Of a DNA stretch of 54,352 nt, positions 10,095 to 19,685 are shown one piece after another; position 1 is the first letter of the stretch, and every line of letters begins with the position of its first letter. This DNA is from Priapulus caudatus. Lineage: Eukaryota; Priapulida; Priapulimorpha; Priapulimorphida; Priapulidae. The DNA lies in the NCBI RefSeq assembly GCF_000485595.1, contig NW_014577240.1, positions 232,242 through 286,593 on the forward strand. Direction: 5' to 3'. The position numbers and the translations under genes are program-made. Under the pieces are notes generated by a model. That model was not told the DNA's origin and searched no databases. It saw only the letters and a program-made list of their open reading frames with translations.

Positions 10095-12762
10095 TCTAAG
10101 GTTATTGAGCTAGCTGAACCCGACGACAGCTCTCGAGTTGGTGAAGTGATTCATGTGCGACACCAACCTGTTTCTATCTGGACAGCATACAATTCACTTC
10201 TGCGTACGTCAGCATCCAACACTGAATCTATCAAACTGGACAAAGTGCATGCACTGCCCATCATAAATGCACCAGCCCATGAGTGGACGACCCTTACCAC
10301 AGCTCTGACTCAGCTATCTAATCTCAACAAACTGCTGTCCCAAGACAATCAGGACAATGAGCCAATACTTGTGTGGCTAGATATGGACTTGTATAAAAAA
10401 AAGTTTGAAAACTGAGCTTCCTGGAGATACAGTTCCAAGCCAACATCATCCCAAATCCCGGTTCTTTCCATGTAGTTCTCTGTGCCTTACGGTGTCTTGG
10501 AGCGACTCTTGAGTGCAGCGGTCTAGATGAAGCATGGATTGAGGCCGGCCTGTACAGTAGCGTCACTGTAGTACAAATACTGAATGGAAAGCACCACAAC
10601 AGAGCCTTGGATGCTCACCAGATCACTCTGCAAGTTCTATTTGACTTGTGGATCGAGGCATTCTGCGAACAACATCCAGTGCTACTCAACAAACTGACGT
10701 CTTCACTAGAAGATGTGAGAACATCACTTCAAAATGGTCTGGATATAGCTCAAGCTCATCATGAATTGGTAAACTTAGCGTCCGATCTGAAGTTGGTGGA
10801 CACTCTAGAAGCATTCGACCACGTTAATAAGAAGTACCCTATGCACAAGTGGGCTCGTATGTATATGAGACAGGTCAGCAACCTACTCTAGTTCATGCGA
10901 AGTACCCGCGATCATAACTGGCTCTTGTACCTCGCCTCATTGGAAAAGATGTGCATCTACCTTTTCGCATATAACAGGCATGACTATGCACAGAACATCC
11001 CAGACTACATCGCACACATGTATCACCTGGAAAGCAGCCATCCCTCGATATGGCAAGACCCCAAGAGTGGTGACTTTGTCGTTCACATCCATTGGACTTG
11101 ATCACGCACAGGAACATGTGAACAAGATCCACAAAGGTGAAGGTGCCATTTCTGGCTTAACAACCGATCCCCAGGGTCTGCTCAAATATTACCTCAGCTC
11201 TCCAGAACTGGCAAGGCTGACTGGAGAAACCGAGCGTATGCTGAACATATCAGATTCTATCCCAAAGAAGCATCACCAAAACTCAGCATCTAAAACTGCA
11301 CGACAGGAAAAGGCTGTGAGACAACTCAAGGATGTGATAGGCAGTGCAATCCCCTTCAGTGCACCAGAACATGAGGATGAATCTGAAATTAAGTTGGTCA
11401 ACTTCGTCACCAAGCGGATAATGCCAACGGCAGTGCAGCGTAGCGTTTTGGACATAGAGGTACGTGGAAGCACGGCACTTGCAACATATGTTGATGAGAG
11501 GGTCAACGGAGACAAGAACATGTGGGACAAAATGTCGAAGCTCAAGTATCTGACTTGGAAAGATGAATGTAAAAGTATCAGTCTGAAGGCATCCTCCGCA
11601 GTAGTCAGCTCGAAAGCATCCAACTCCCTGTTCGTTCGGTTGCTCCTCGTTGCAAAGTCAGCTCCAGAACAAGACAGCTCCGAACAGCAGGAAGAGCACG
11701 CGACAAAGGATACAAAATAGAAGATTCCACACCTATCAAAGACTTTACGGCATGCCTGGGAACCAAGGAAACCAAAGCTAACCTCGTGCTATACCTTGCA
11801 CAAAAGGCTGTCCAGCTGTGCAAACTGCCGATCACTACCCACACACACAAAGGTGTTATGTCTTCCCAACCAAACATGGTGAACATCACAAGTACACAGG
11901 AGGAAGCCAACACGTTACTGATCATGTATGCAGTAGCAGTGAGTAGTTTGGGTAAGACACCACATATATACTCCTCTGACACAGATGTGTTGGTGCTCGC
12001 TCTACGCAGGGTGCCAGACCTCAGCACAGAGAGCATCATCATCATGGGCGCTGGAGATCGACGACGGAAGATAAAACTCAAGCCTATCTACATGGCCATT
12101 GGCCCAGAACGTGCAGCAGCTTTGCCAGGATTCCACGCGCTCACTGGTTGTGATACCCCATCCAGGGAAAGGAAAAGCCTACTTGCTTCAAATTCTTCAT
12201 GAAGGCAAGTGATTACGTAATCCATGCACTAGCTGGGCTTGGTGTTGGTGTGTATCCATCTCCGGAAGTGTTGGCTGGTTGTGAAAAGTTCGTGTGTCAG
12301 CTCTTCAAACCTGGTTATGAATCAGCTAAAGCACTCCGGTGGCATATGTTCAAGCAACTCAAGGGTAACCAGAGTGTAGAGAAACTACTTCCAACTCAAG
12401 GATCCATAACTGAACACATTCTGCGAGCACACTTTCAAGCTAACATTTGGGTGCAGGACACAGTAGCTGTTCCAAGTGTTCTAGATACATTATCTTTGGG
12501 ATGGAAACAACTAGATGACGGACGTTGTGTTCCTGTGACGTCGAAAGTTCCACCAGCACCAGAGGCTGTCGTTGACCTCGTGAATTGTTCATGTATTGCT
12601 AGAAAATGCAGTGGACGGTGTTCTTGCAAGACCAATAATCTGGCATGCACAGAGCTTTGCAAGTGTGAAGGTGCTGACGGATCATGCACTAATGTTGCAA
12701 ATGAGGAGACAGACAGTGATGATGAGGACGAGGATGAGGATGACAGCGGCTGTGATGACTAA
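10095..12762 (+). pseudogene. Second Academ-like transposase, frameshifted
   Basis: Coding remnants run through at least five frames: about 10095-10415, about 10430-10891, 10980-11720, 11786-12202 and 12199-12762. The block PNPGSFHVVLCALRCLG, then LDEAWIEAGL and a GKHHNRALDAHQ motif (about 10455-10625), corresponds to the GTFH...CIG...WLQAG block of element 1. The nuclease signature is QEEANTLL (about 11900-11923), SSDTDVLVL and LTGCD (about 12139-12153). The second acidic position of the first motif is Asn here where element 1 has Asp. The C terminus is cysteine-rich (CSCIARKCSGRCSCK, ELCKCEG) and ends in an Asp/Glu run. Function, by family: DNA cutting for transposition; this copy cannot make the protein. 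The upstream start is unclear. Confidence 0.78.
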
Positions 12763-12854
12763 TAACGTAGTGCATGTCCATAATAAGCTTATCATTGTGC
12801 ATATATTGAATAAATTGGTTCAAATATAACGATTTATTGCTTTTTCGGTATATG

Positions 12855-13005
12855 CTGGCCGCCATCTTGAATTTTGCCACTAGAAATATTTAAAAAATTG
12901 AAAACAGGTTGCTTTGTGTTCAGTGTGACCATAGAAAGTAAAAAATCACAAGTTTCCAGATTCTATATGAATCGTTCACTAAATAACACAACGACCTACA
13001 CTATA
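12855..13005 (-). repeat. Right TIR of Academ-like element 2
   Basis: Inverted counterpart of 9636-9800. Its outer 60 bases are also the counterpart of 9955-10015. It begins about 90 bp after the transposase stop codon. Confidence 0.7.
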
Positions 13006-13107
13006 AACAAACACTGCTCTTGGCATTTCGTCGTAGAGATATGTGATTCGGTGCACAATATTTAATATTTTGATCATAGTCTCGCGTTAGATTAACATAA
13101 ATCAATA

Positions 13108-14230
13108 TGAGTGACGAAGTATTAACACTATAGCGATTGTAGAAACTTAGTCTGTGACGGTTTTGAAAGAGTTTGTGAGGAAACGAGGGCTACAAGTGAC
13201 AGGGTAAAGTAAGAACTTGCTGCCAGGGAATACGTAGCAAACGATTGAAACTATCTCTTCTACCTAGCTCTGAAGCAGTTTCCAAACAGAAGGACGGGCA
13301 CATTAAGAAGCTTCTAATGACCCCTGATAGTGATATGCCCTACCCTGACTCTTTAAAAAGTGGATGGTTGGACGAGAGGGGAATGTGTTTGTGGCCTCCG
13401 ACCATGATCCAGGACAGTACTGTGTTTTTAGACAACTACTCACCTGCTAGAGAGCACAGCGAGATTTCTGTCAGACTACAAGGAGCAAAAAGCTTTTAGT
13501 TATGTTGCCAGTAATTTTATTATGGGACTTTTGTATCACCCCGTAACGGATACGTCAAAGTACTGTTTCCTGAGAGCGAATGTATGTCCATCCCAATGCC
13601 TAGGGTTGCCAGCAATCCACACAACACTTGGATTCTGATCGATAAGCAGGCAGGAGTTATTTCAAGTGCTTGTTGCAGTTGTTTTGCTGGGTATGTAAAA
13701 ATGTTTTTGCACTTACGTAATAATACGTATCATTTCTATAGTTTAGAATATAATTTTAACTTTGGCAGAGTTTTGAATTTATTTCGTAATGAAACAACTA
13801 ATATGAGAATTACAAATATTATTTCATGGAAAGGATACGTTTCCACGAAATACTATGAATTATTGCTAAAGAAAGATACCTATGTTAGAACCCTGGCTAA
13901 AGGTTTAGGACTTCCAATTTGTTTGTGATGATATGGTATTCTTTATATAAATCATATCACTGTAATACAGTATGTATTATCTCCAACATGTCTTAATATT
14001 TATTCGGTGCTTTTATGTAATGTAGGGGAAAAGAACATCTTTAAATTTTATTCTATAACACCTGTGTTGTAAATCACTTCAGACTTGGGCGAACTTGCAA
14101 CCAGATGGCTGCTGTGTTGCTCAATGTGATCTTTTGCTGGCAGCATCAGAGACATGCGTTTAGAGACAGCCAAGAAAACAGTCTCTCATTGTCACTCCAC
14201 TGTGTGTCAAGGATATGCAAATAGTGCAAA
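13108..14230 (+). pseudogene. Decayed SAP plus SWIM-zinc-finger gene, one intron readable
   Basis: Starts near ATG 13108. A SAP-like segment (VLKEFVRKRGLQVTG, continuing as ELAAREYVAND in another frame) lies at about 13158-13243. The middle segment (GWLDE..., LWPPTMIQDS) at 13245-13498 is joined by a one-base shift to a FLRANVCPSQ motif near 13580. WILIDKQAGVIS...CSCFAG then ends at a GTATGT donor (13691). An acceptor TTCAG (to 14092) leads to LGRTCNQMAAVLL. Splicing 13690 to 14093 gives CSCFAGLGRTCNQ, a SWIM-type CxC-xn-CxH finger with Gln in place of the final His. Animal proteins of this type often continue into a YqaJ-like nuclease domain. I see none here, so the copy is truncated as well as shifted. 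Role in life unknown; DNA binding is inferred. Confidence 0.75.
13691..14092 (+). other. Intron of the SAP-SWIM pseudogene
   Basis: A 402-bp gap opening with GTATGT and closing with CACTTCAG, placed exactly inside the zinc-finger coding sequence. Removing it restores the family motif CxCxAGLGxxC across the junction. The source copy therefore kept its intron and was not a processed retrocopy. Confidence 0.75.
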
Positions 14231-15090
14231 TATACTTTCACCAAATCAATTTGGGTTTAGAAAAAATTATTCTACAGTCTTGGCAATTTCTTAAATCCAC
14301 GACACTCTTCTTGAATCTCTATATGCCGACAAAATTACTTGTGGGATATTTCTATATATTTATATTGTTAAATACATTCTTGTTGTTTATGTGTTTTAAG
14401 TATGATTAATAACACTTGTCTCTCAACAGTTACTATCTATGCCATTAAACTGTGATTTGCAAACACGCTACATTCACTCACGTGGAAAATCATTGTCAGC
14501 AATTTAGCAGTAGACGGGTTTTGTCCGCATTTTCAGTTGTTCCGAAGAACTAGGCGCAAATTTGACAAGCGTCATCTTCCGAATAGAAACAATAATTTTC
14601 AAAGGTGATGGTGAAGAATACGATAATATTGAACTTTATATATTAATGCTAATAATAGTAACAATTTTATTATCAGAAAACACTTGAAATTTTTCACATA
14701 AACAACTGGACCTTTAGCTGCTCTAGATAATTTACGCTAACTGGGTAATCTTAATTAGCAAATACTATGCCCCACGACCTTGATCTCCACGTTGCTGTAG
14801 TGTGCATGGGGGCTTGCGTTCTCCTGTGACTCCAAGGGTTAGGGTGCAAAGGTGTAACCATTCTGAACCGACCAAGGAAGAGGAGTCAGACGATGAGTGG
14901 TCCAAATCCGGCCCCCGGACGAGGTAACACCTCCACGGTAATGAAGAACAACGTTAAAATATCATACTTGCTCGGCCATTGCCCAGGATAAAAAGGACCG
15001 CGCTCTTGCTGAGACAGGCCCGGTAGACTCGAAAAATAAGCGAGGCTTTGAATCCACAGAATCTGTACCATTTTACAACTCAACTTCAAT
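14231..15090. other. Intergenic, nothing firm
   Basis: AT-rich to about 14760, then a more GC-balanced stretch that may be further decayed 5' sequence of the LINE fragment that follows. I could not find readable reverse transcriptase motifs in it. Confidence 0.4.
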
Positions 15091-15411
15091 ATCGTCGCAG
15101 CATGGAGCCAGGAATGGCAGGATAACACACCTAATAGAGGAGGCTTAATAGATAATCCCACGCTGCCACTGCTAGGATTCAACTCAGCATCACGAAAACA
15201 GTGGGCTACAACGAACAGATTGAGATCGGAACATGCAGTGAACTTACACCGATGGGGACCAACGTGACCGGCATGTCATGGTGCCCCTCAAAGCACTGAT
15301 CATCTGGTGCTAAACTGTCCAATGACAAGGATACCGGGAGGAATGTCACCATAAATAAATGTGGCGAACTATTTTGCAACTGGATTGCCTGTGGGGCTGT
15401 GTAGGTGTGAT
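15091..15411 (+). pseudogene. C-terminal relic of a jockey-type LINE reverse transcriptase
   Basis: One frame reads IVAAWSQEWQ, then GLIDNPTLPLLGF, RKQWATTNRLRSEHAVNLH, RWG, and after an in-frame stop PACHGAPQSTDHLVLNCPM and RIPGG. This order of W..EW, L.D.PT....GF, R.QW...NRLR.....W, .C.GA.Q...H.V..CP and GG matches the region after the polymerase domain in jockey-clade endonuclease/reverse transcriptases as I know them. At least two stops interrupt it, and one expected Cys of the terminal motif is absent. No poly-A tail or upstream polymerase core was recognised. It is a dead fragment of roughly 107 codons. Confidence 0.72.
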
Positions 15412-17170
15412 GTTGACACCATACGATACTACTTCTAGTAAATATTATATAATAGTATATAAAATGGTTTTATATCATGGAGTGATATAATATGTGTTTT
15501 ATGGAATCTGCGAACGCGAGGTAATCGTCAACTATATTCTTAAGGTAGAAGCTTCTGTTTAACTGCGTTTGCTTATGGCGTTTATTTTCCTATAAAATAG
15601 ATAATGTGGGCAAAAACGAAAGACATTCAAACGAAAAACAGCAAACATGAAAACGAATGACGTTATTCCTAGTCATTTATTTCAAGATAGGCGTTGGAAG
15701 GAAATGTGCTGCGTAATAGTCAAATCCATTTGCGCATTCCCCAAACCTGCGTGCGTTAGATTATAACGATATGAATAATTAACTATTTAGAAACGATTCT
15801 GACTGGTGCAATGTTTTCGTTTTGGGGGATGATTTCGTCATAAATTACGAGATCAATAATTTATTATAAGTTTTTCTCGAGTATAGTTAAGGGTTTATTT
15901 GTTTACGATTATTATCCGACGGCTGTAACCATGGAAATGTATGAATAAATGTATGTCTAAGTATATTATTTCTATGGCCTTTAAATCAAATAACCTATAA
16001 CCAGCAATTATCTGTAAACCGAGAAAGGTTAGTGTATAAACGCATGAATTTGATCAGCATGTCTTCTGTAGTTTATCCAAATTTCTTATTTTTAACATTT
16101 AAACTTCCAGGACCTGGTCCTCTACCATGCATACGTGCGCACCAAAGTCAATATAATAATAATAAATATTCACATTTAATTCTAGAGTGACGGCAGCTAA
16201 TCGCTCGGTGGCGAACAAGCGTTTCGCGTGCGTTTCACACGTCAGCGGCCATCTTTATTTCAAAATGACAGCCGTAACGGGGCGGGAGGCGTCACATTCT
16301 CTAATGTGCGGCGAAAGAAAACACGCAAACCCTTTCATGAGACGTGACGACGATTAATGTGAAGTTAACGCCTATCGCCACCATCGTTACTACGAACAAT
16401 GGCATCAAGCCGAAAGCGATTTCGTTGAGTGGCATTTGCTGTCATAGCAGGCGGATCGTGACATGTCTGTGCTACGCGAACTTCCCTAAAAAACATACCA
16501 TTGTCCTATATCAACACTGTACGCAGCACTCACGCTTTAAAGATATTTTAGTCGCAGACATTTCTCACGTGGGTTGTAGCAGGGTGTCAACCGAAATGGA
16601 GTTTAAAGCAAAGCTATTACATATCGGACGAATGAAAATCCGAGAAGTTACTCGACGATGCACCGTTTCCCCCCCCCCCCATTTCATTCTGCACACTTAT
16701 TCCCAACAGCGAACGCAATTTCATTGACTCCTATCATTTCTACTCCCCGCCTCGCCATTACTCGGGGCTAATTCCAAAAGGTTTGCGCACGTTACCGATG
16801 CTACATACGGCAAAAACGCAAATACCGCCCGCGGACAACAAGCGCGTGCAAATATGGCAACATCTTCGTGTGGAACTGACAAAATCCCGCAAAATTCATC
16901 CCGGTGCAGTCACGGCGATCAACCGAGAAGGATTCGATGAAACAAGCACTATAAATTGCCATAACGGCGTCGTTCTGTTTTCCTAACTAACAAAGCCGAC
17001 GTATGGTTGACGAGGGCATGATAAGTAGCATCATTCGGGTCGCTCAGGTCTTGGCGAAGCGCAGACTTACGTTGCGCGTAATCAGCACACGTACTGTCGC
17101 GCACAATCAGTCTGTTAGTCTCACATACGCGGCGCGTTGTTCTCCCAAGTGGCGCGAGAAAGCATACGAA
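15412..17170. other. Intergenic, nothing recognised
   Basis: No domain, tRNA or clear repeat. A frame at 16344-16727 stays open for 127 codons but has no recognisable motif and crosses a poly-C run, so I do not call it. Confidence 0.5.
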
Positions 17171-17175
17171 TGATG

Positions 17176-17206
17176 AGGCGAAGAAGAAGAAGAAGAAGAA
17201 GAAGAT

Positions 17207-17237
<31 letters not shown>

Positions 17238-17805
17238 ATGACGACGACGAGGGAATAAAGAAGAAGAAAAAGAAAAAGAAGAAGAAGAAGAAGAAGAGGG
17301 GGAGGAGAAGGAGGAGGAGGAGGAGGCGGATGAGGAGGATGAGAGGAGGAAGGGGAGGAGGAAGAGGAGGAGGAAGAGCAGCAGGAAGAAGAAGCTTGAA
17401 AATAAGAATGAGAAGAATGCGAAGAAAAAGGAAGACATTAAGGACAAGAAGACGAAGACGATTTAAAAGAAGAAGAAGCCGATGACGAGGAGAAAGAAGG
17501 ACGACGACGATGAGGAGAAGGAGCAAGAGGATGAGGCGAAGAATGGGGAGGAGAAGCAGACAAAGAAAAAATAATCGAGAAGACGACGACGAAGAAGAAG
17601 AAGAAGAAGAAGAAGAAGAAGATGGTGATGGTGATGGTGATGCTGATGATGATGATGATGATTATTATTATTATTATTATGATGATGATGATGATGATGA
17701 TGATGAAAATGATGGTGATGATGATGATGGTGATTATGATGACGGCGCCGACGATGATAATGATGATGTCGATGTCGATGAAGATGACGACGATGGCGAC
17801 GTCAC
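17176..17805. repeat. Purine-rich trinucleotide tract (GAA/GAG/GAT)n
   Basis: About 630 bp in which GAA, GAG and then GAT/GAC triplets dominate one strand. From 17176 to 17580 it is almost entirely purine. From 17640 GAT repeats prevail with a short TTA run at 17660-17680. Frames through it yield runs of Asp/Glu on one strand and Ser/Leu/Phe on the other; these come from the repeat. Confidence 0.93.
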
Positions 17806-17837
17806 CAACAAATTTTCGTCGTATTGTACATCAATCG

Positions 17838-18003
17838 ATCAAAACGATTAAATCTATCAATTGATCGAACAATTGATTACTTGATTGATTGTTCAATCGA
17901 ACAACGATTGATCAACAATTGATTGAACATTTGATAATCAATTGATCAATGATTGATTGATCAATCAAACAATCGATCAAATCGAGCAATTGTAAATCAA
18001 TCA
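17838..18003. repeat. ATTGATC-rich, self-complementary repeat
   Basis: Units such as CAATTGATTG, TTGATCAATTGATTG and GATCAATCAAACAATCGATC recur at irregular spacing on both strands. The tract can fold in many registers. It directly abuts the purine tract and is followed by unique sequence. Confidence 0.85.
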
Positions 18004-19309
18004 CGTTTACCACGACGGGCGACTCGAATGATTTTTGAGAAATTTACATAATTTTACCTTGCTATTCTCCGGATAAAGGTCACAGGGCTAAACATGTATT
18101 ACTCGTGCTAGTAGAACATTTTGTTAAATATTATCGCGAACAGTAGTTGCAGCTCACTTGCTCATATTGAAACTATAATGTTTCTATTCCCGGCTACTCT
18201 CAGTTTAACCGAGAGACAACGAATGCAGACGTGCCATGCATGACGATATGGTGTCTGCTATGCTGTTGGTTATTTTTCTGCTCTTGTCGCCTGCTATACT
18301 GGCTCCTATGTCTAGTATGCTTGCTATGGTGTCTTCAATGCTAGCTGTTGTTCTGCCTTTTTATGTTGTCAGGCTATGCGTGAACGTCACTTGTACAGAA
18401 AGCTACGGCACAGTGAAAAGTTCCAGCCGCATTGACGGATCAGACTATATAGCAATTAGTCATGACAATAAGCACGAGAAAATACTGTAGGCGTATATTG
18501 TACACACAGATAGGCAGGCTGCGTCCTTGCGCCGCAATCAACTTTGCACGCCGATCATGAATAGGCAATCATTCGGACCACGCGCAGCTAAGCGCGTACA
18601 ATTAAAAGAGCGGCTGGGTTTTTAAATCTCGAGCTGCAAACGATGCGATGGAACCCCACGCACACGCATCGAGCGAGCACGTCGATGTACGGCGCTGGTT
18701 TTGCTGTAACTCCCGAGTTCAAAATCGACTCGCTTATATAGCAGACTGTTATGCCGTCTTCTCGAGCGCTGTCAGAAACAACAGGAAATCGGGCTGGGGA
18801 ACGAGATCTATAGTCATTGGTTATAGGAAGTCGAATTTACTGCCGAGTCAGTCTGACTCTAACGATCCGCTGAATAATAATTGAACATCGTTCGGCTGTC
18901 ATTAATATTTATGCCCCCTGGCTGCGTATTCCCGAGATCATGATCAGATTACCATCTCGGGGGGCTGGACATTCAATCTTCTCGTTCGTTTCATTCTCTG
19001 TTATTCTTTGCTCTGTGCGCCTTTGCTGATTCATTTGTCCTGAACTCGCATATGTAGTTTCAATATGCGAGCATTTGTTAGTGTTAAAGCGACATAAAGC
19101 ATTCAATTAGTCTGAACAATCGATAATTACGCATTCTCTGCTGAGGTCAATCAATCTGGCTCTGATAATTGAAAGGGAGTGAGTAGAAGGGGATGATGTA
19201 GCTGAAGGACTGGAGAAGAGGAGGAGTATAGGAAGGATGGGTGACGCCAGATGGGATAAAGGAAGGTGTGAAGAGAAACTCGAGGTAGCGGCATAACCTC
19301 TCAACTCAC
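18004..19309. other. No gene identified; further FN3-gene exons possible
   Basis: The minus-strand FN3 gene should continue to lower coordinates beyond 19310, because its last exon found ends in mid-domain at a GTGAGT donor. I found no convincing next exon. A short plus-strand frame at 18236-18490 is hydrophobic but resembles nothing known to me. Confidence 0.45.
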
Positions 19310-19396
19310 CTCGATCTTGTACTCACAGCCATACGTAATCACCCAGTGCTTGAAGGTGGACTCGGCATCGTGCGGGATGAGATAAGATGTCTGCGT
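19310..19396 (-). CDS. FN3 exon 5: E-F strands of the FN3 module
   Basis: 87 bp, 29 codons, phase 0-0, acceptor GTTAATTGCAG and consensus donor GTGAGT. It encodes TQTSYLIPHD and then GCEYKIE, the E and F strands with the core Tyr. It continues exon 4 in frame after a 2.6-kb intron. The final strand of the domain must lie at lower coordinates. Confidence 0.75.
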
Positions 19397-19629
19397 CTGC
19401 AATTAACGGATATCACTGGAAATCACATTACAGCCCATATCGCGTGCAACAGTAATATCGTGAGACGTTCACCGACGCGATTGTCGCTGCATGCTCTTGA
19501 CGTTGCGAGCGTATTTTCGCTTCACATTCTAACTTTATCATGAAGGATCGCGCCCCATCATCATGCACGCATCATGTAATTGTGCATACACACACACACA
19601 CCCACACACCATACACACGCACACACACA

Positions 19630-19685
<56 letters not shown>

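Larger units (their letters stand above)
9636..13005 (+). mobile_element. Second Academ-like DNA transposon, about 3.4 kb, decayed
   Basis: Partial inverted repeats flank a broken transposase related to that of the first element. On the left, ATAGAATCTTGAAAC and ACCTGTTTTCAATTTTTT, followed by AAGATGGCGG, are matched in reverse order on the right by GTTTCCAGATTCTAT, AAAAAATTGAAAACAGGT and CCGCCATCTTG. Exact tips and target duplication could not be fixed. The best estimate puts the outermost match at ATAGTGTA on both sides (about 9638 and 13004). The left end carries an extra copy of the terminal motif at 9955-10015. The repeats are much shorter than in element 1, so this is a separate family. 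Confidence 0.75.

Noticed and set aside
16344-16727. 127-codon plus-strand frame
   Set aside because: No motif recognised, it crosses a poly-C run, and its length is within chance for this composition.
17067-17150. Minus-strand segment ending at an AAC/GTAAGT donor, a possible FN3-gene exon
   Set aside because: The donor is good, but the encoded peptide lacks FN3 features and no acceptor fits.
17107-17864. Leu/Ser/Phe-rich and Asp/Glu/Met-rich frames
   Set aside because: Products of the GAA/GAG/GAT repeat; every frame is open on some stretch.
18236-18490. 84-codon hydrophobic plus-strand frame
   Set aside because: Repeated Met/Leu/Ala codons from a low-complexity TGCTATG pattern; no homologue known to me.
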